From Morella rubra (taxonomy: Eukaryota > Streptophyta > Magnoliopsida > Fagales > Myricaceae), in contig CM025852.1 of the NCBI GenBank assembly GCA_003952965.2, positions 14,888,747 to 14,952,746 on the forward strand: a stretch of DNA of 64,000 bases. Reading direction: 5' to 3'. The notes below the pieces were generated by a model. The model did not search any database and was not told the origin of the DNA. It was given only the letters and a program-made list of their open reading frames with translations. This document shows positions 41,101-45,232 of this stretch, in pieces; positions within the stretch are counted from its first letter, which is position 1, and the number at the start of each line of letters is the position of its first letter. The translations under genes and the position numbers were made by a program.

Positions 41101-43526
41101 CCGCACTTGCACAACACTGCCACCGACCTCACTGCAAGTGACCAAAAAACAACAATAACATTGCCATCCATGTCATGATGGTGATGACGCCATCACTTAT
41201 GCATTGTAAACCAAGCATTAAGGAGTCCAGATTGCAGACTAAATTATTTTTGAAAAGAAGTAGGAGACTGAATGAATTTGAAGAGAAAAGAGGGAAAAGA
41301 AAAAAATTATAAGCTGAGAAGGACAGGGAGAGAGAGAAAAGAATACCTTAAGAAAAGAGAGAGAGAGAAGAAAAGAGAGAGAGGAGAAGAGAAAGAAGAA
41401 TACACTCTTTTAACTAAGATTGTGCAGAAAAGACAGCAGAGTCATATATGCTACTTTTCACTGCCCGTTCTTCTGTGGTGTGAAATATTACTTTAGTTGA
41501 CTGGTATACTCTTGTGTGGCATACCTAATTACAAGTATGTCAGTTTCCCGTTGTTGTACTAATACCATTATTAACAAATGTTAATGCTTTTTTCATAATT
41601 ATTCTTCTAAGTATTGGCTAGAAGCCCCCACACACCTTCAAACCCACACCAATTGGCAACAGAGAGATCCATTCAAGAAGACCCTTGTCTTCTGATAATC
41701 TATATCAAGAAGATCTGTTATATGACAAAATCATCCTCGCAAAAAAGTTTGAAGTGGACCTATTGAACCTTTGATAGTATTCCGTTTTACATTCTGTCTT
41801 GTGATTCGAACTCTTGTTTTCACTAAGTTTCAGTAATATTATAAGCATTTTCCAAGGAAAAAAAAAAAGAACCTTTGCTGTTGGCGCAACTATGTATTTT
41901 TATGTCAATGTATTGTATTGGAATAATATATTTTTGATGCAGAAAGAAGAATTTCAGCATACAGCTTATAACACTAATGCTTATGTAACAGTAGGGTCAT
42001 TTGCCAAGCAACTATTACAAGGTAAGGGTGCTGCTCTTTCAAAGAATATGCCAGCTTGTAAACACATGAAATTCTTGGAATTGCTTCTCTAATTGAATGC
42101 TGGGATAATCTATGTATCCGTCAGAAGAACTATTTTTAGAAGGTAAGTGCCACTGATGTTATCATCTACGTCACCTCAGTGCCAACTATGTGAAACTGGC
42201 CTTCTGGCCATTGGGGGGTTAGGATATTAATCGTATGGATCTCAGCTTCTGATATCTGTTTTGATCGTATGTCGCATGTGCTACTTTCTCTCACTTTTTC
42301 TTGATACGTGAATTCAGTAGAGAACTTACCTGCACTACGTATTATACTCCATGAAAAGAGGAAGATTTCTGATGGTTCACATCATAGAGCTTCAGATTGA
42401 GAGGAAGATTTCTGTTATTGTTCTTAACTTGATTCACTCTAGTTGTGAGAAACATGACGTAAGATAGACACTAAAAAATTTACGAATTACCCATGTTAGA
42501 GTCTGAGCTGATTATGCATAAATGCACCTAAAATGAAACATCTTGCCTGGGGATATTTATCTTGCTGTTTTTTCCGAGTCCTGGTGAAGTCGCTGGACCC
42601 AGTCTTGGTCGGTATGGACTTTCCATTATCCATTCACTATCAACTTGTTGTCCCAGAGTTGTTTAGAAAAGAAATTTTATAAACCCTCCTCAGGCCTGAG
42701 TTCCAGCGTTTATGGCTCCCTAGTTATTGGTAAGTTAGTTATTTTTACTTCTTTCCAATATTTGCATGTAGGAAAGAAAACTGTCATGCTTGGAATTTCT
42801 AAGGGAGAAAAAAATATGGGTTCTCTGAAATCAGCCAAACCCAATCTTTCATCCTCTGTTTTGGAGTTTAAGCTTGATGAGCTGCGAAAGGAGCTGTCTT
42901 CGAGCCTGGGGGGAATATTCCCTCATTCTGTCTTGTCTACTCAGCAAATCAGCATGATAAGCGCCCAGAAGCCAAATTCAAAGAAACAGGCAAGTTTAAT
43001 CATCACAAATCCAGTATGTTTCAAGTACCAACCTCGTGTATGCTTCAAAAATGTCCTGAATTAATTGTCGAGCATGAAGTTTTCACATCTAATATAGTTG
43101 TCTTGATGGAAAACTGCATGAAAAAAGAAAGGTGGAAATTAAGGTCGGGGGAACTGTTTTTCAATCTAAGTGTTCGAACATAGAATTAATCGAATAAAAG
43201 GAGCATGTAGCTATTTCAAATCTTTTGGAGCTCATTGACTCTACAGTCCATTCCTTTCCTGTTATATTACTCTTCATTGCTGACCAGCCTAAAGTCGTAG
43301 ACTATGTTTGTAACATATGCAATTTTTGTTGCAGTTGGAGAAAATAATTGGAAAATTGAAGACCGAGAAGTACGGAAGTAGCATTCTTGAACAAGTTGTG
43401 AAGTACTCCAATTCTATGCAGGATGATGAGCTGGATGAAGAACAAGAAAGTCAAAACAGAGCTACCAAACGCCAGAAAACCAAAAAGGCTCTTGTTCTTG
43501 TTGAAAGCAGCGATGATGAAGCTTGA
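1..43526 (+). CDS. RECQL2: RecQ-family ATP-dependent DNA helicase, RECQL2/MED34-like (3' part, 16 exons)
   Basis: Sixteen exons join into one open frame: 1-32, 177-281, 402-524, 1333-1421, 3210-3246, 3327-3360, 14990-15042, 15117-15194, 15315-15380, 35470-35536, 35626-35679, 38270-38377, 40078-40142, 41943-42021, 42772-42989, 43335-43526 (1400 nt, 465 codons plus TGA at 43524-43526). Visible landmarks are the motif IV region [13 protein letters not shown], motif [17 protein letters not shown], motif [14 protein letters not shown], the RQC zinc-binding cysteines (QCRR, DCNGMCDNC), a helical winged region, and a basic stretch ATKRQKTKK near the acidic C-terminus. The family member it resembles most, from memory of Arabidopsis RECQL2 (about 705 aa), is a nuclear 3'-5' helicase acting on D-loops and branched DNA, also reported as Mediator subunit MED34. 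The ATPase lobe with Walker A lies upstream. All splice sites are GT-AG except the last intron, which is GC-AG. Function is by homology. Confidence 0.93.
177..281 (+). CDS. RECQL2: RECQL2 exon 2
   Basis: 35 codons from [14 protein letters not shown] to NRPNLFYM, preceded by TTTTCAG and followed by GTATAC. Phase 0 at both ends. This is the linker between the two RecA-like lobes. Confidence 0.92.
402..524 (+). CDS. RECQL2: RECQL2 exon 3 (motif IV)
   Basis: 41 codons starting [11 protein letters not shown] and ending [13 protein letters not shown], the RecQ motif IV region. Acceptor CTGCAG, donor GTTTGT, phase 0. Confidence 0.94.
525..1332 (+). other. RECQL2 intron, no gene seen
   Basis: An 808-nt intron. 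I see only short chance frames on either strand and no recognisable repeat boundary. Confidence 0.6.
1333..1421 (+). CDS. RECQL2: RECQL2 exon 4
   Basis: Encodes [20 protein letters not shown] onward to VHV plus the first two bases of an Arg codon. The H-A-D/G-M segment is typical of RecQ lobe 2. Acceptor TTGCAG, donor GTATAC. Confidence 0.94.
1681..2722. mobile_element. Non-autonomous hAT-type element carrying a P450 fragment (Pack-hAT candidate)
   Basis: The element begins TAGGGCTGTT and ends AACAGCCCTA, a perfect 10-bp terminal inverted repeat. It is flanked by CTAGGGTT (1673-1680) and CTGGGGTT (2723-2730), an 8-bp duplication with one mismatch, as expected for the hAT superfamily. Subterminal GGTACCGG motifs occur near both ends (about 1763 and 2610-2670). 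The middle holds an antisense cytochrome P450 fragment and no transposase. It sits in the RECQL2 intron 1422-3209. Alternative: independent insertions with a coincidental inverted repeat, which the matching 8-bp flanks make less likely. Confidence 0.72.
1867..2515 (-). pseudogene. Cytochrome P450 fragment, CYP89A-like, captured and decayed
   Basis: On the - strand two frames match consecutive parts of a CYP89-type P450. The first (2515 to about 2260) reads [17 protein letters not shown] and continues to [20 protein letters not shown], the I-helix with AGTDxT. The second (2211 to 1867) has [20 protein letters not shown] (ExxR in the K-helix), [18 protein letters not shown] (PERF region) and the heme loop [14 protein letters not shown] with the cysteine ligand. 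A frameshift near 2245 separates them, and the frame ends in TAA soon after the heme loop. The N-terminal half, membrane anchor and final helix are absent. It cannot make a working enzyme, which would oxidise an unknown substrate at the ER. CYP89 genes are usually intronless, so an uninterrupted fragment does not prove retroposition. It lies inside the hAT-type element 1681-2722. Confidence 0.85.
2723..3209 (+). other. Remainder of RECQL2 intron
   Basis: Ordinary AT-rich intron sequence after the hAT-type insertion, ending at the exon 5 acceptor. Nothing recognisable. Confidence 0.55.
3210..3246 (+). CDS. RECQL2: RECQL2 exon 5 (37 nt)
   Basis: A 37-nt exon completing the Arg codon and encoding [12 protein letters not shown]. 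It follows ACACAG and precedes GTATGG. It leads into motif V. Confidence 0.92.
3327..3360 (+). CDS. RECQL2: RECQL2 exon 6 (motif V, 34 nt)
   Basis: Encodes [11 protein letters not shown] plus one base. The motif V residues are intact. Acceptor TTCCAG and a perfect donor GTAAGT open the 11.6-kb intron. Confidence 0.94.
3950..5335 (-). mobile_element. Ty3/gypsy remnant (gag and protease part)
   Basis: Reading on the - strand gives a gag start like [17 protein letters not shown] (about 5175-5110), a zinc knuckle [16 protein letters not shown], then a protease-like stretch with [11 protein letters not shown] and [11 protein letters not shown] (about 4250-4130). The same order and near-identical words occur in the gypsy copy at 24062-26226. 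Many stops and frame changes; no RT or integrase remains. The right edge abuts a copia fragment near 5335. No LTR is visible. Confidence 0.75.
4374..4673 (-). pseudogene. Gypsy gag zinc-knuckle fragment
   Basis: A 99-codon frame with the knuckle [13 protein letters not shown] followed by PNRSLVFEG. The second copy at 24868 reads [14 protein letters not shown], showing that the first Cys spacing has changed here. It is a nucleocapsid-type RNA-binding motif of a dead element. Confidence 0.7.
5321..5551 (-). pseudogene. Copia GAG-pre-integrase fragment
   Basis: Contains [19 protein letters not shown] and later [17 protein letters not shown], the H-H-C-C pre-integrase zinc motif, then FDIIHSNV just before the gypsy junction. 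Confidence 0.8.
5630..5968 (-). pseudogene. Copia protease fragment
   Basis: 112 codons including [12 protein letters not shown], with the catalytic DSG of a copia aspartic protease, and the downstream [18 protein letters not shown] typical of the protease/pre-integrase linker. Isolated from any complete pol frame. Confidence 0.8.
6803..6983 (+). mobile_element. Inverted copia 3' end: RNase H tail, polypurine tract and LTR start
   Basis: On the + strand [18 protein letters not shown] is followed directly by the purine tract TTGAGGGGGAG and an LTR-like start TGTCAAGGAAAG (about 6877). Orientation is opposite to the neighbouring copia fragment. Most of the RNase H domain is missing between the Lys-rich motif and the tract. 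Confidence 0.6.
6984..7187 (-). mobile_element. 5'-truncated LINE tail with target duplication
   Basis: Poly(T) then GATAAGTAAG begins a 204-bp antisense LINE 3' end. It is flanked by CCCTGGATGTATT (6971-6983) and CCCTAGATGTATT (7188-7200), a 13-bp duplication with one difference. Confidence 0.82.
7285..8230 (+). repeat. Partly tripled LINE 5' end
   Basis: Sequence from ACAAAGCCAGAAA through the target 16-mer and into ORF1 occurs at about 7285-7650 and again at 7870-8230. A weaker copy starting GAGCTCATGGCCTTTTTT lies at about 7664-7800. The copies differ by many small gaps more than by substitutions. The second copy includes bases upstream of the insertion site, so this is a duplication of the junction and not LINE promoter monomers. 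Confidence 0.65.
8941..9050 (-). repeat. TRIM LTR (left)
   Basis: A 110-bp terminal repeat, about 90 percent identical by eye to 9223-9332, starting TG and ending CA. Confidence 0.85.
9223..9332 (-). repeat. TRIM LTR (right)
   Basis: A 110-bp partner of 8941-9050 with around ten differences, so the insertion is not very recent. Confidence 0.85.
9931..13563 (+). pseudogene. LINE ORF2: endonuclease, reverse transcriptase, zf-RVT
   Basis: Starts [17 protein letters not shown]. The endonuclease has an in-frame TAG at 10034 in place of the Gln of the CLQETK motif, another TAG where PWCIGG is expected (about 10336), and GDSN in place of the catalytic GDFN. Later SRIDRF and DHFPILLE are visible. 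The RT part (about 10780-12237) has [23 protein letters not shown]-like [30 protein letters not shown] and [12 protein letters not shown]; a frameshift lies near 11880. From 12472 the zf-RVT half reads GGLGLQ...[10 protein letters not shown], and it ends with [17 protein letters not shown]. It served target-primed reverse transcription; now inactive. Confidence 0.85.
13610..13615 (+). terminator. LINE AATAAA in sense within RECQL2 intron
   Basis: An AATAAA hexamer in the LINE 3' end, same strand as RECQL2, near the A-rich LINE tail. Confidence 0.4.
13654..14514 (+). other. Intron stretch without recognised gene
   Basis: Continues the pre-LINE target sequence. It resembles a promoter or leader-like mix of purine-rich and T-rich runs, but I recognise no coding motif or repeat end. 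Confidence 0.45.
14515..14802 (+). mobile_element. 5'-truncated LINE tail, + strand
   Basis: The end of ORF2 is recognisable ([22 protein letters not shown]-like, about 14535-14600), followed by AATAAAATTGCCTTACTTATC and an A run. It is the same tail as in the larger LINEs here. The 5' boundary and target duplication are unclear. Confidence 0.75.
14990..15042 (+). CDS. RECQL2: RECQL2 exon 7
   Basis: 53 nt completing a Val codon and encoding [17 protein letters not shown]. The acceptor is TTGTAG, and a second AG lies 4 nt downstream but would break the frame. The first half of motif VI lies here. Confidence 0.93.
15117..15194 (+). CDS. RECQL2: RECQL2 exon 8 (motif VI)
   Basis: 26 codons, [18 protein letters not shown] to DVPRQ, carrying the motif VI arginine finger region GRAGRDG. 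Acceptor CCACAG, donor GTAAGT. Confidence 0.95.
15315..15380 (+). CDS. RECQL2: RECQL2 exon 9
   Basis: 22 codons [20 protein letters not shown] then CQ, the start of the RQC zinc-binding module. Acceptor GGCAG, donor GTACTG opening the 20.1-kb intron. Confidence 0.94.
15381..16289 (+). other. Intron stretch without recognised gene
   Basis: About 900 nt of AT-rich sequence with chance frames only. No repeat end or conserved motif seen. Confidence 0.5.
16387..18911 (-). pseudogene. LINE reverse transcriptase and zf-RVT region
   Basis: RT motifs are well kept: [66 protein letters not shown] and [14 protein letters not shown], the last with the catalytic Asp pair. The C-terminal part carries [38 protein letters not shown] (zf-RVT) and [16 protein letters not shown]. 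Frameshifts near 17600, 18200 and 16570 break it into at least five frames. Confidence 0.85.
19149..19945 (-). pseudogene. LINE endonuclease domain
   Basis: Begins [18 protein letters not shown], then after a frameshift near 19790 [40 protein letters not shown] and [10 protein letters not shown]. The Glu, GDFN, and final DH catalytic residues of an APE-type nicking endonuclease are all visible. Confidence 0.85.
19842..22918 (-). pseudogene. LINE ORF1, fragmented
   Basis: The N-terminus [14 protein letters not shown] continues to [20 protein letters not shown] and [16 protein letters not shown] before a stop. Further left are several ORF1 blocks in low-complexity Ser/Gly/Pro-rich sequence, and the C-terminal block [19 protein letters not shown] (about 19995-19940). 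Blocks 20520-20700 and 20730-20950 recur at about 20955-21070 and 21900-22170. Confidence 0.65.
21082..21860 (-). repeat. Duplicated RT/endonuclease block with many small gaps
   Basis: Same orientation as and homologous to 18590-19445. About 215 bp (21099-21311 versus 18635-18847) look identical. Outside that block the two differ chiefly by missing pieces of 1 to about 25 nt (for example a 23-nt gap after TCTCCATTAAG). The copy interrupts ORF1. Confidence 0.75.
23086..23215 (-). repeat. Copia 3' LTR
   Basis: 130 bp, TGTTAGGGTTTAG...AATTGACA, immediately followed on the right by CCCCCCCCTCAAG, the complement of the polypurine tract. Homologous to the 5' LTR at 35088-35227. The outer flank is ACTAC. 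Confidence 0.72.
23292..24060 (-). pseudogene. Copia RT C-terminus and RNase H
   Basis: From right to left: [72 protein letters not shown] and [18 protein letters not shown], then EYRVM-type [20 protein letters not shown] with [12 protein letters not shown]. Stops and a frameshift near 23540 inactivate it. Confidence 0.85.
24352..24455 (-). mobile_element. 104-bp LINE tail with 17-bp target duplication
   Basis: Starts with poly(T) and GATAAGTAAG. Flanks are AAATACATTTCCCAATC (24335-24351) and AAATACATTCCCCAACC (24456-24472), 15 of 17 identical. Confidence 0.88.
24868..25200 (+). pseudogene. Gypsy gag nucleocapsid fragment
   Basis: A 110-codon frame starting [20 protein letters not shown], an intact CCHC knuckle. 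The +1 frame from 25071 continues as the protease ([32 protein letters not shown]), so a frameshift sits near 25075. Confidence 0.75.
25378..25393 (-). mobile_element. 16-bp LINE micro-insertion
   Basis: T10 followed by GATAAG interrupts the gypsy coding sequence. Flanks TCACATGTGGTGTGAT (25362-25377) and TCACATATGGTGTGAT (25394-25409) are a 16-bp target duplication with one mismatch. The inserted GATAAG plus T run is the reverse complement of the common LINE 3' terminus in this window. Confidence 0.88.
26306..30560 (-). pseudogene. LINE ORF2 (interrupted)
   Basis: Endonuclease words [35 protein letters not shown] and [13 protein letters not shown] (29962-30375) keep the GDFN and DH residues. 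RT begins [19 protein letters not shown]...[11 protein letters not shown] (29375-29764), is cut by the LTR, then resumes with [11 protein letters not shown] and KDFRPISL (about 28415-28200). The zf-RVT end has [20 protein letters not shown] (26306-26629). Internal gaps near 27950 remove much of the RT palm, including the region before the FADD box. Confidence 0.8.
28427..29412 (-). mobile_element. Copia-type LTR (probably solo) inside the LINE
   Basis: About 985 bp homologous to the LTR at 60018-61236, sharing GAATATACTGTCTC...AAACTGGTAGATTCC, CTCAGGTCTAAGGAT and CTTTGATTCATTAATCAT and ending GGGCATACATCTAACA. It interrupts the LINE RT exactly between TTAAAGGTA and CGTACAACTCC when compared with the LINE at 7334-13637. 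The inner end is unclear, so the target duplication (CGTAC?) is uncertain. Confidence 0.7.
30564..32560 (-). pseudogene. LINE ORF1, fragmented
   Basis: Start codon at 32558-32560 with [18 protein letters not shown], then [31 protein letters not shown], and [12 protein letters not shown] before a stop. A long frame 31226-31888 and the C-terminal block [19 protein letters not shown] (30564-31055) follow. Same layout as ORF1 of the other LINEs here. Confidence 0.7.
32684..32712 (+). pseudogene. Gypsy RT catalytic-box remnant
   Basis: Encodes LVVYFDDIL, the Y-x-D-D box of Ty3/gypsy RT, directly after the LINE target-duplication copy. It is the continuation of 26226, then fused to copia sequence near 32708. 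Confidence 0.65.
32708..35087 (-). pseudogene. Copia gag to pre-integrase remnant
   Basis: Right to left: primer site TGGTATCAAAGC next to the LTR, a decayed gag with [20 protein letters not shown]...[11 protein letters not shown] (33561-33770, UBN2-type gag), a Gly/Val-rich stretch (33220-33555), a protease/pre-integrase part with [20 protein letters not shown] and [12 protein letters not shown] (32656-32997). Stops are frequent. Confidence 0.78.
35088..35227 (-). repeat. Copia 5' LTR
   Basis: 140 bp, TGTTAGTGTTTAG...CCTTAACA, bordered on the inner side by ATACCA, the complement of the primer-binding site TGGTAT. Homologous to 23086-23215. Confidence 0.72.
35470..35536 (+). CDS. RECQL2: RECQL2 exon 10 (zinc-binding)
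   Basis: Encodes [20 protein letters not shown] then CN plus one base. It contributes two of the four zinc-ligand cysteines. Acceptor TCTGCAG, donor GTACCA. Confidence 0.93.
35626..35679 (+). CDS. RECQL2: RECQL2 exon 11 (zinc-binding)
   Basis: Completes the Gly codon and encodes [17 protein letters not shown] plus one base. It gives the last two zinc-ligand cysteines. Acceptor TCACAG, donor GTATGT. Confidence 0.93.
36330..37765 (+). mobile_element. Small degenerate gag-bearing LTR element
   Basis: Sequences at about 36345-36475 and 37620-37765 are similar (GTCATGCATG...; GGACTTTGTAGCTCGGTGTCA versus GGAGTTCATTGCTTGGTGTCA; GTCTATGTTAATAAA versus GTCTGTATAAATAAT). Between them, + strand words such as [15 protein letters not shown] and [19 protein letters not shown] suggest a gypsy-type gag. 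A roughly 110-bp internal repeat occurs at 36955-37035 and 37070-37150. Non-autonomous and old; no target duplication found. Confidence 0.42.
38123..38156. repeat. (TC)n microsatellite
   Basis: Roughly 17 TC units in the RECQL2 intron, about 110 nt upstream of exon 12. Confidence 0.9.
38270..38377 (+). CDS. RECQL2: RECQL2 exon 12
   Basis: 108 nt encoding [20 protein letters not shown] then [16 protein letters not shown], the start of the winged-helix half of RQC. Acceptor TTGCAG, donor GTTGGT (weak consensus). Confidence 0.88.
38378..40077 (+). other. RECQL2 intron with TRIM array
   Basis: A 1.7-kb intron. Besides the tandem TRIM it has a short (TC)n near 39917-39936 and nothing else recognisable. 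Confidence 0.7.
38908..39387 (+). mobile_element. Tandem TRIM array: LTR-internal-LTR-internal-LTR
   Basis: Three copies of a 78-79-bp repeat (38908-38986, 39110-39188, about 39310-39387), starting TGTTAGAGAATATAATTC and ending AGATTCACA, alternate with two internal segments of about 120 bp. Each internal segment starts with an initiator-Met primer site (TGGTATCAGA; TGGTATTAAAGC) and ends with a purine tract (GTGAGGGAAAG; TGAGGGGGAAGG). No coding capacity. The outer flanks show no clear duplication. Confidence 0.85.
40078..40142 (+). CDS. RECQL2: RECQL2 exon 13
   Basis: Encodes [20 protein letters not shown] then SL. The KRxExxxLVIKLI segment matches the RECQL2 family. Acceptor TTTAG, donor GTAAGA. 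Confidence 0.92.
40143..41942 (+). other. RECQL2 intron, low-complexity rich
   Basis: 1.8 kb with a poly(A) run at about 40749-40768 and a GA-rich purine block at 41270-41400. The frame at 41272-41496 is composed of Lys/Glu/Arg from that block and is not believed to be a gene. Confidence 0.6.
41943..42021 (+). CDS. RECQL2: RECQL2 exon 14
   Basis: Encodes [20 protein letters not shown] then AKQLLQ plus one base, the beta-wing region of the RQC domain. Acceptor ATGCAG, donor GTAAGG. Confidence 0.93.
42022..42771 (+). other. RECQL2 intron, nothing seen
   Basis: 750 nt between exons 14 and 15, without a repeat boundary or a coding motif I recognise. Confidence 0.55.
42772..42989 (+). CDS. RECQL2: RECQL2 exon 15
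   Basis: 218 nt encoding a basic linker ([14 protein letters not shown]), then [15 protein letters not shown] and [19 protein letters not shown]. Acceptor TGTAG. The exon ends AAACAG and the intron begins GCAAGT, a GC-type donor. Confidence 0.9.
42990..43334 (+). other. GC-AG intron of RECQL2
   Basis: The only frame-keeping join between exons 15 and 16 uses a GC donor in the context CAG/GCAAGT. That is the strong-complementarity context expected for GC-AG introns. No GT alternative nearby restores the family sequence [11 protein letters not shown]. Confidence 0.85.
43335..43526 (+). CDS. RECQL2: RECQL2 terminal exon
   Basis: Encodes [20 protein letters not shown], an acidic stretch, the basic cluster ATKRQKTKK (possible nuclear localisation signal) and the end [10 protein letters not shown] with TGA. 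Acceptor GTTGCAG. Confidence 0.93.
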   Translation: MEKIIGKLKTEKYGSSILEQVVKYSNSMQDDELDEEQESQNRATKRQKTKKALVLVESSDDEA

Positions 43527-44078
43527 TTGGATTAGTAGATTAAAGAGTTGGCTTTGCTAATTGTATCCTTCCTTCAACACTCTATTGCATAGATGAGACT
43601 CTTACCCTCAGTTATAAACACATCCTTGCATGACAGGTGAGAAGCCCTGTGAGGATATAAGGGGGGGAAGGAGAGAAATAAATATATAAAAGCTTCAATT
43701 TCATTGTTATTCGTTCTCCAATTTTTGCTTGAAAATCTGACCGAACAAGCAAATTTAGTGAGGTTGACTCACCTTCAATTGATGACATTCTGTCTGCTGT
43801 CTTGATTTTACCTGCAAAACCCATTACTCAACACAATGACTTATAACTGGCCACATCACTTCCACATTCAGTGAGTTTTTCTACTTCTATCTAACCCAGC
43901 CGAGTGTTTTAAGTGAACCAAGTGCTTATCAAACACAAATTCCTGCTCCCTGATTTTCTGCATCCCATCATCATAGTGAGCAAAACACTACTTGTCCTGT
44001 CCATTGCTAGTCAAGATAGATGAAAGGCAAAAGAGGGTTGTTGCCTAAGAGAAGGATATATGGAGGAATGTGATCAGT
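43527..44078 (+). other. RECQL2 3' UTR and downstream spacer
   Basis: The first about 170 nt are a plausible 3' UTR ending after AATAAA. The remainder up to the SINE target duplication shows no gene. Confidence 0.5.
43677..43682 (+). terminator. Candidate RECQL2 poly(A) signal
   Basis: An AATAAA hexamer lies about 150 nt after the stop codon in a plausible 3' UTR (43527 to about 43700). This is inference; no transcript evidence is available. Confidence 0.45.
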
Positions 44079-44092
44079 AAGAGTACGGATTG

Positions 44093-44302
44093 GGGTTGCC
44101 ACTAGGGGTGGTGGCTTAGTGGTGTGTGAGCTATGCCTAGGACCTAGAGTTGCTCTTAACAAAGGTTCGAATCACGGTAGTCTCATTATGCTCTGATAAT
44201 TCCCGCGCTTTGTGGAATTTTTGAATTTAAGTGGTGGTTTCATAGGCCTAGTTTTATTATGGTCCATCTCTTGAGGGTCTTTTGGCTTAGGGAAAAAAAA
44301 AA
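44093..44302 (+). mobile_element. tRNA-derived SINE
   Basis: Box A-like TGGCTTAGTGG (44112-44122) and box B GGTTCGAATCA (44164-44174) in RNA polymerase III spacing, a body of about 210 bp and an A-rich 3' tail (44293-44302). Flanks AAGAGTACGGATTG (44079-44092) and AAGAGTATCAGGATTG (44301-44316) are a target duplication with a small gap. Confidence 0.82.
44112..44174 (+). promoter_or_regulatory. SINE internal Pol III promoter (A and B boxes)
   Basis: TGGCTTAGTGG and GGTTCGAATCA match the A and B box consensus sequences, separated by about 41 nt. Confidence 0.7.
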
Positions 44303-44316
44303 GAGTATCAGGATTG

Positions 44317-45224
44317 TTCTTGCTAGGTTGGAGCTGCCGCTTATTTCCAAAGATTTTATGCTTTCAATAAATAGAAATGGTTAATCTCAATGTAAGGTCA
44401 AGTACTGTTTTTTTCCAATATAGCTTTCTTTGAACAAGCTATAGAATCATTAGTCCGCATAACACCAGTAAGGCCACCATATACAATTGCATTTTCATCT
44501 TTTTGTGAGTAATAATAGCAATAATTTATTTCAAGTAATTCTAAAACCCGCTATGAAAACATTTTCACTCATCAGATGCTTTCATCCCGTCTGACAGGGT
44601 TGTGCCATTCTGAACTAGACAGTTTATAGACTCAATATAATACACCCAAACCTAGAGAGGGAGGGTGAATAGGTTCTTTTAGATTTATTTATAATCTTTT
44701 ATTTTACCCCACACTTCACAAGAATATCAGCACGATCAAGAACCTATAATCATGATCAAGATTAATATGTATATGCTGAATCAATTAAATTTTTGAAGCT
44801 TTTTTTTTTATCAAGGCTTCAAGATATTTGAGAAAACATTCTTTTAACTTCAGACAATAATGGACAAATTAATATCCAATCAAGAATCAACACATTAACA
44901 ATGTAAATTCAACAACAATCACAACACACTTGACACATGGATTGGTATCGAAGAGAAACCTCTTAAAGACACTTCAAGAAGAAAAATTCTACGGGCTTTG
45001 TAGCCGGGAAAGGTATCCACTAGAATGAGAATTCAGAATTACAAAGTGATCTGGTAGAAGTACACAAAACCCTTGCTACTCTAGCACACTAAATTCTTTG
45101 CCCAAATCTTGAATTTGGTTAAGCAAACCTTGCTGAGACTGAGACTTAGTGTCATCCATTCTTCATCTATAGCACCTTCATTGTTGATCTTGAATGTAGT
45201 CTTCCCAGTGAACCTCACTTCTAC
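44317..45224. other. Intergenic repeat-like sequence flanking the hAT element
   Basis: From about 44640 the text (CCCAAACCTAGAGAGGGAGGG and onward) has the look of an old retroelement or satellite border and continues after the hAT at 48841. No coding domain is visible. Confidence 0.35.
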
Positions 45225-45232
45225 TGCCACCT

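Noticed and set aside
41272-41496. Lys/Glu/Arg-rich 74-codon frame in an intron
   Set aside because: Produced by a GA-rich purine tract; low-complexity and not conserved-looking.
1-43526. RECQL2 as a pseudogene because of heavy insertion load
   Set aside because: No stop or frameshift in 465 codons, all splice sites usable and all key residues kept.
44640-45232. A gene or named repeat left of the hAT element
   Set aside because: The sequence looks repeat-like but has no frame, LTR pair or terminal repeat that I can show.
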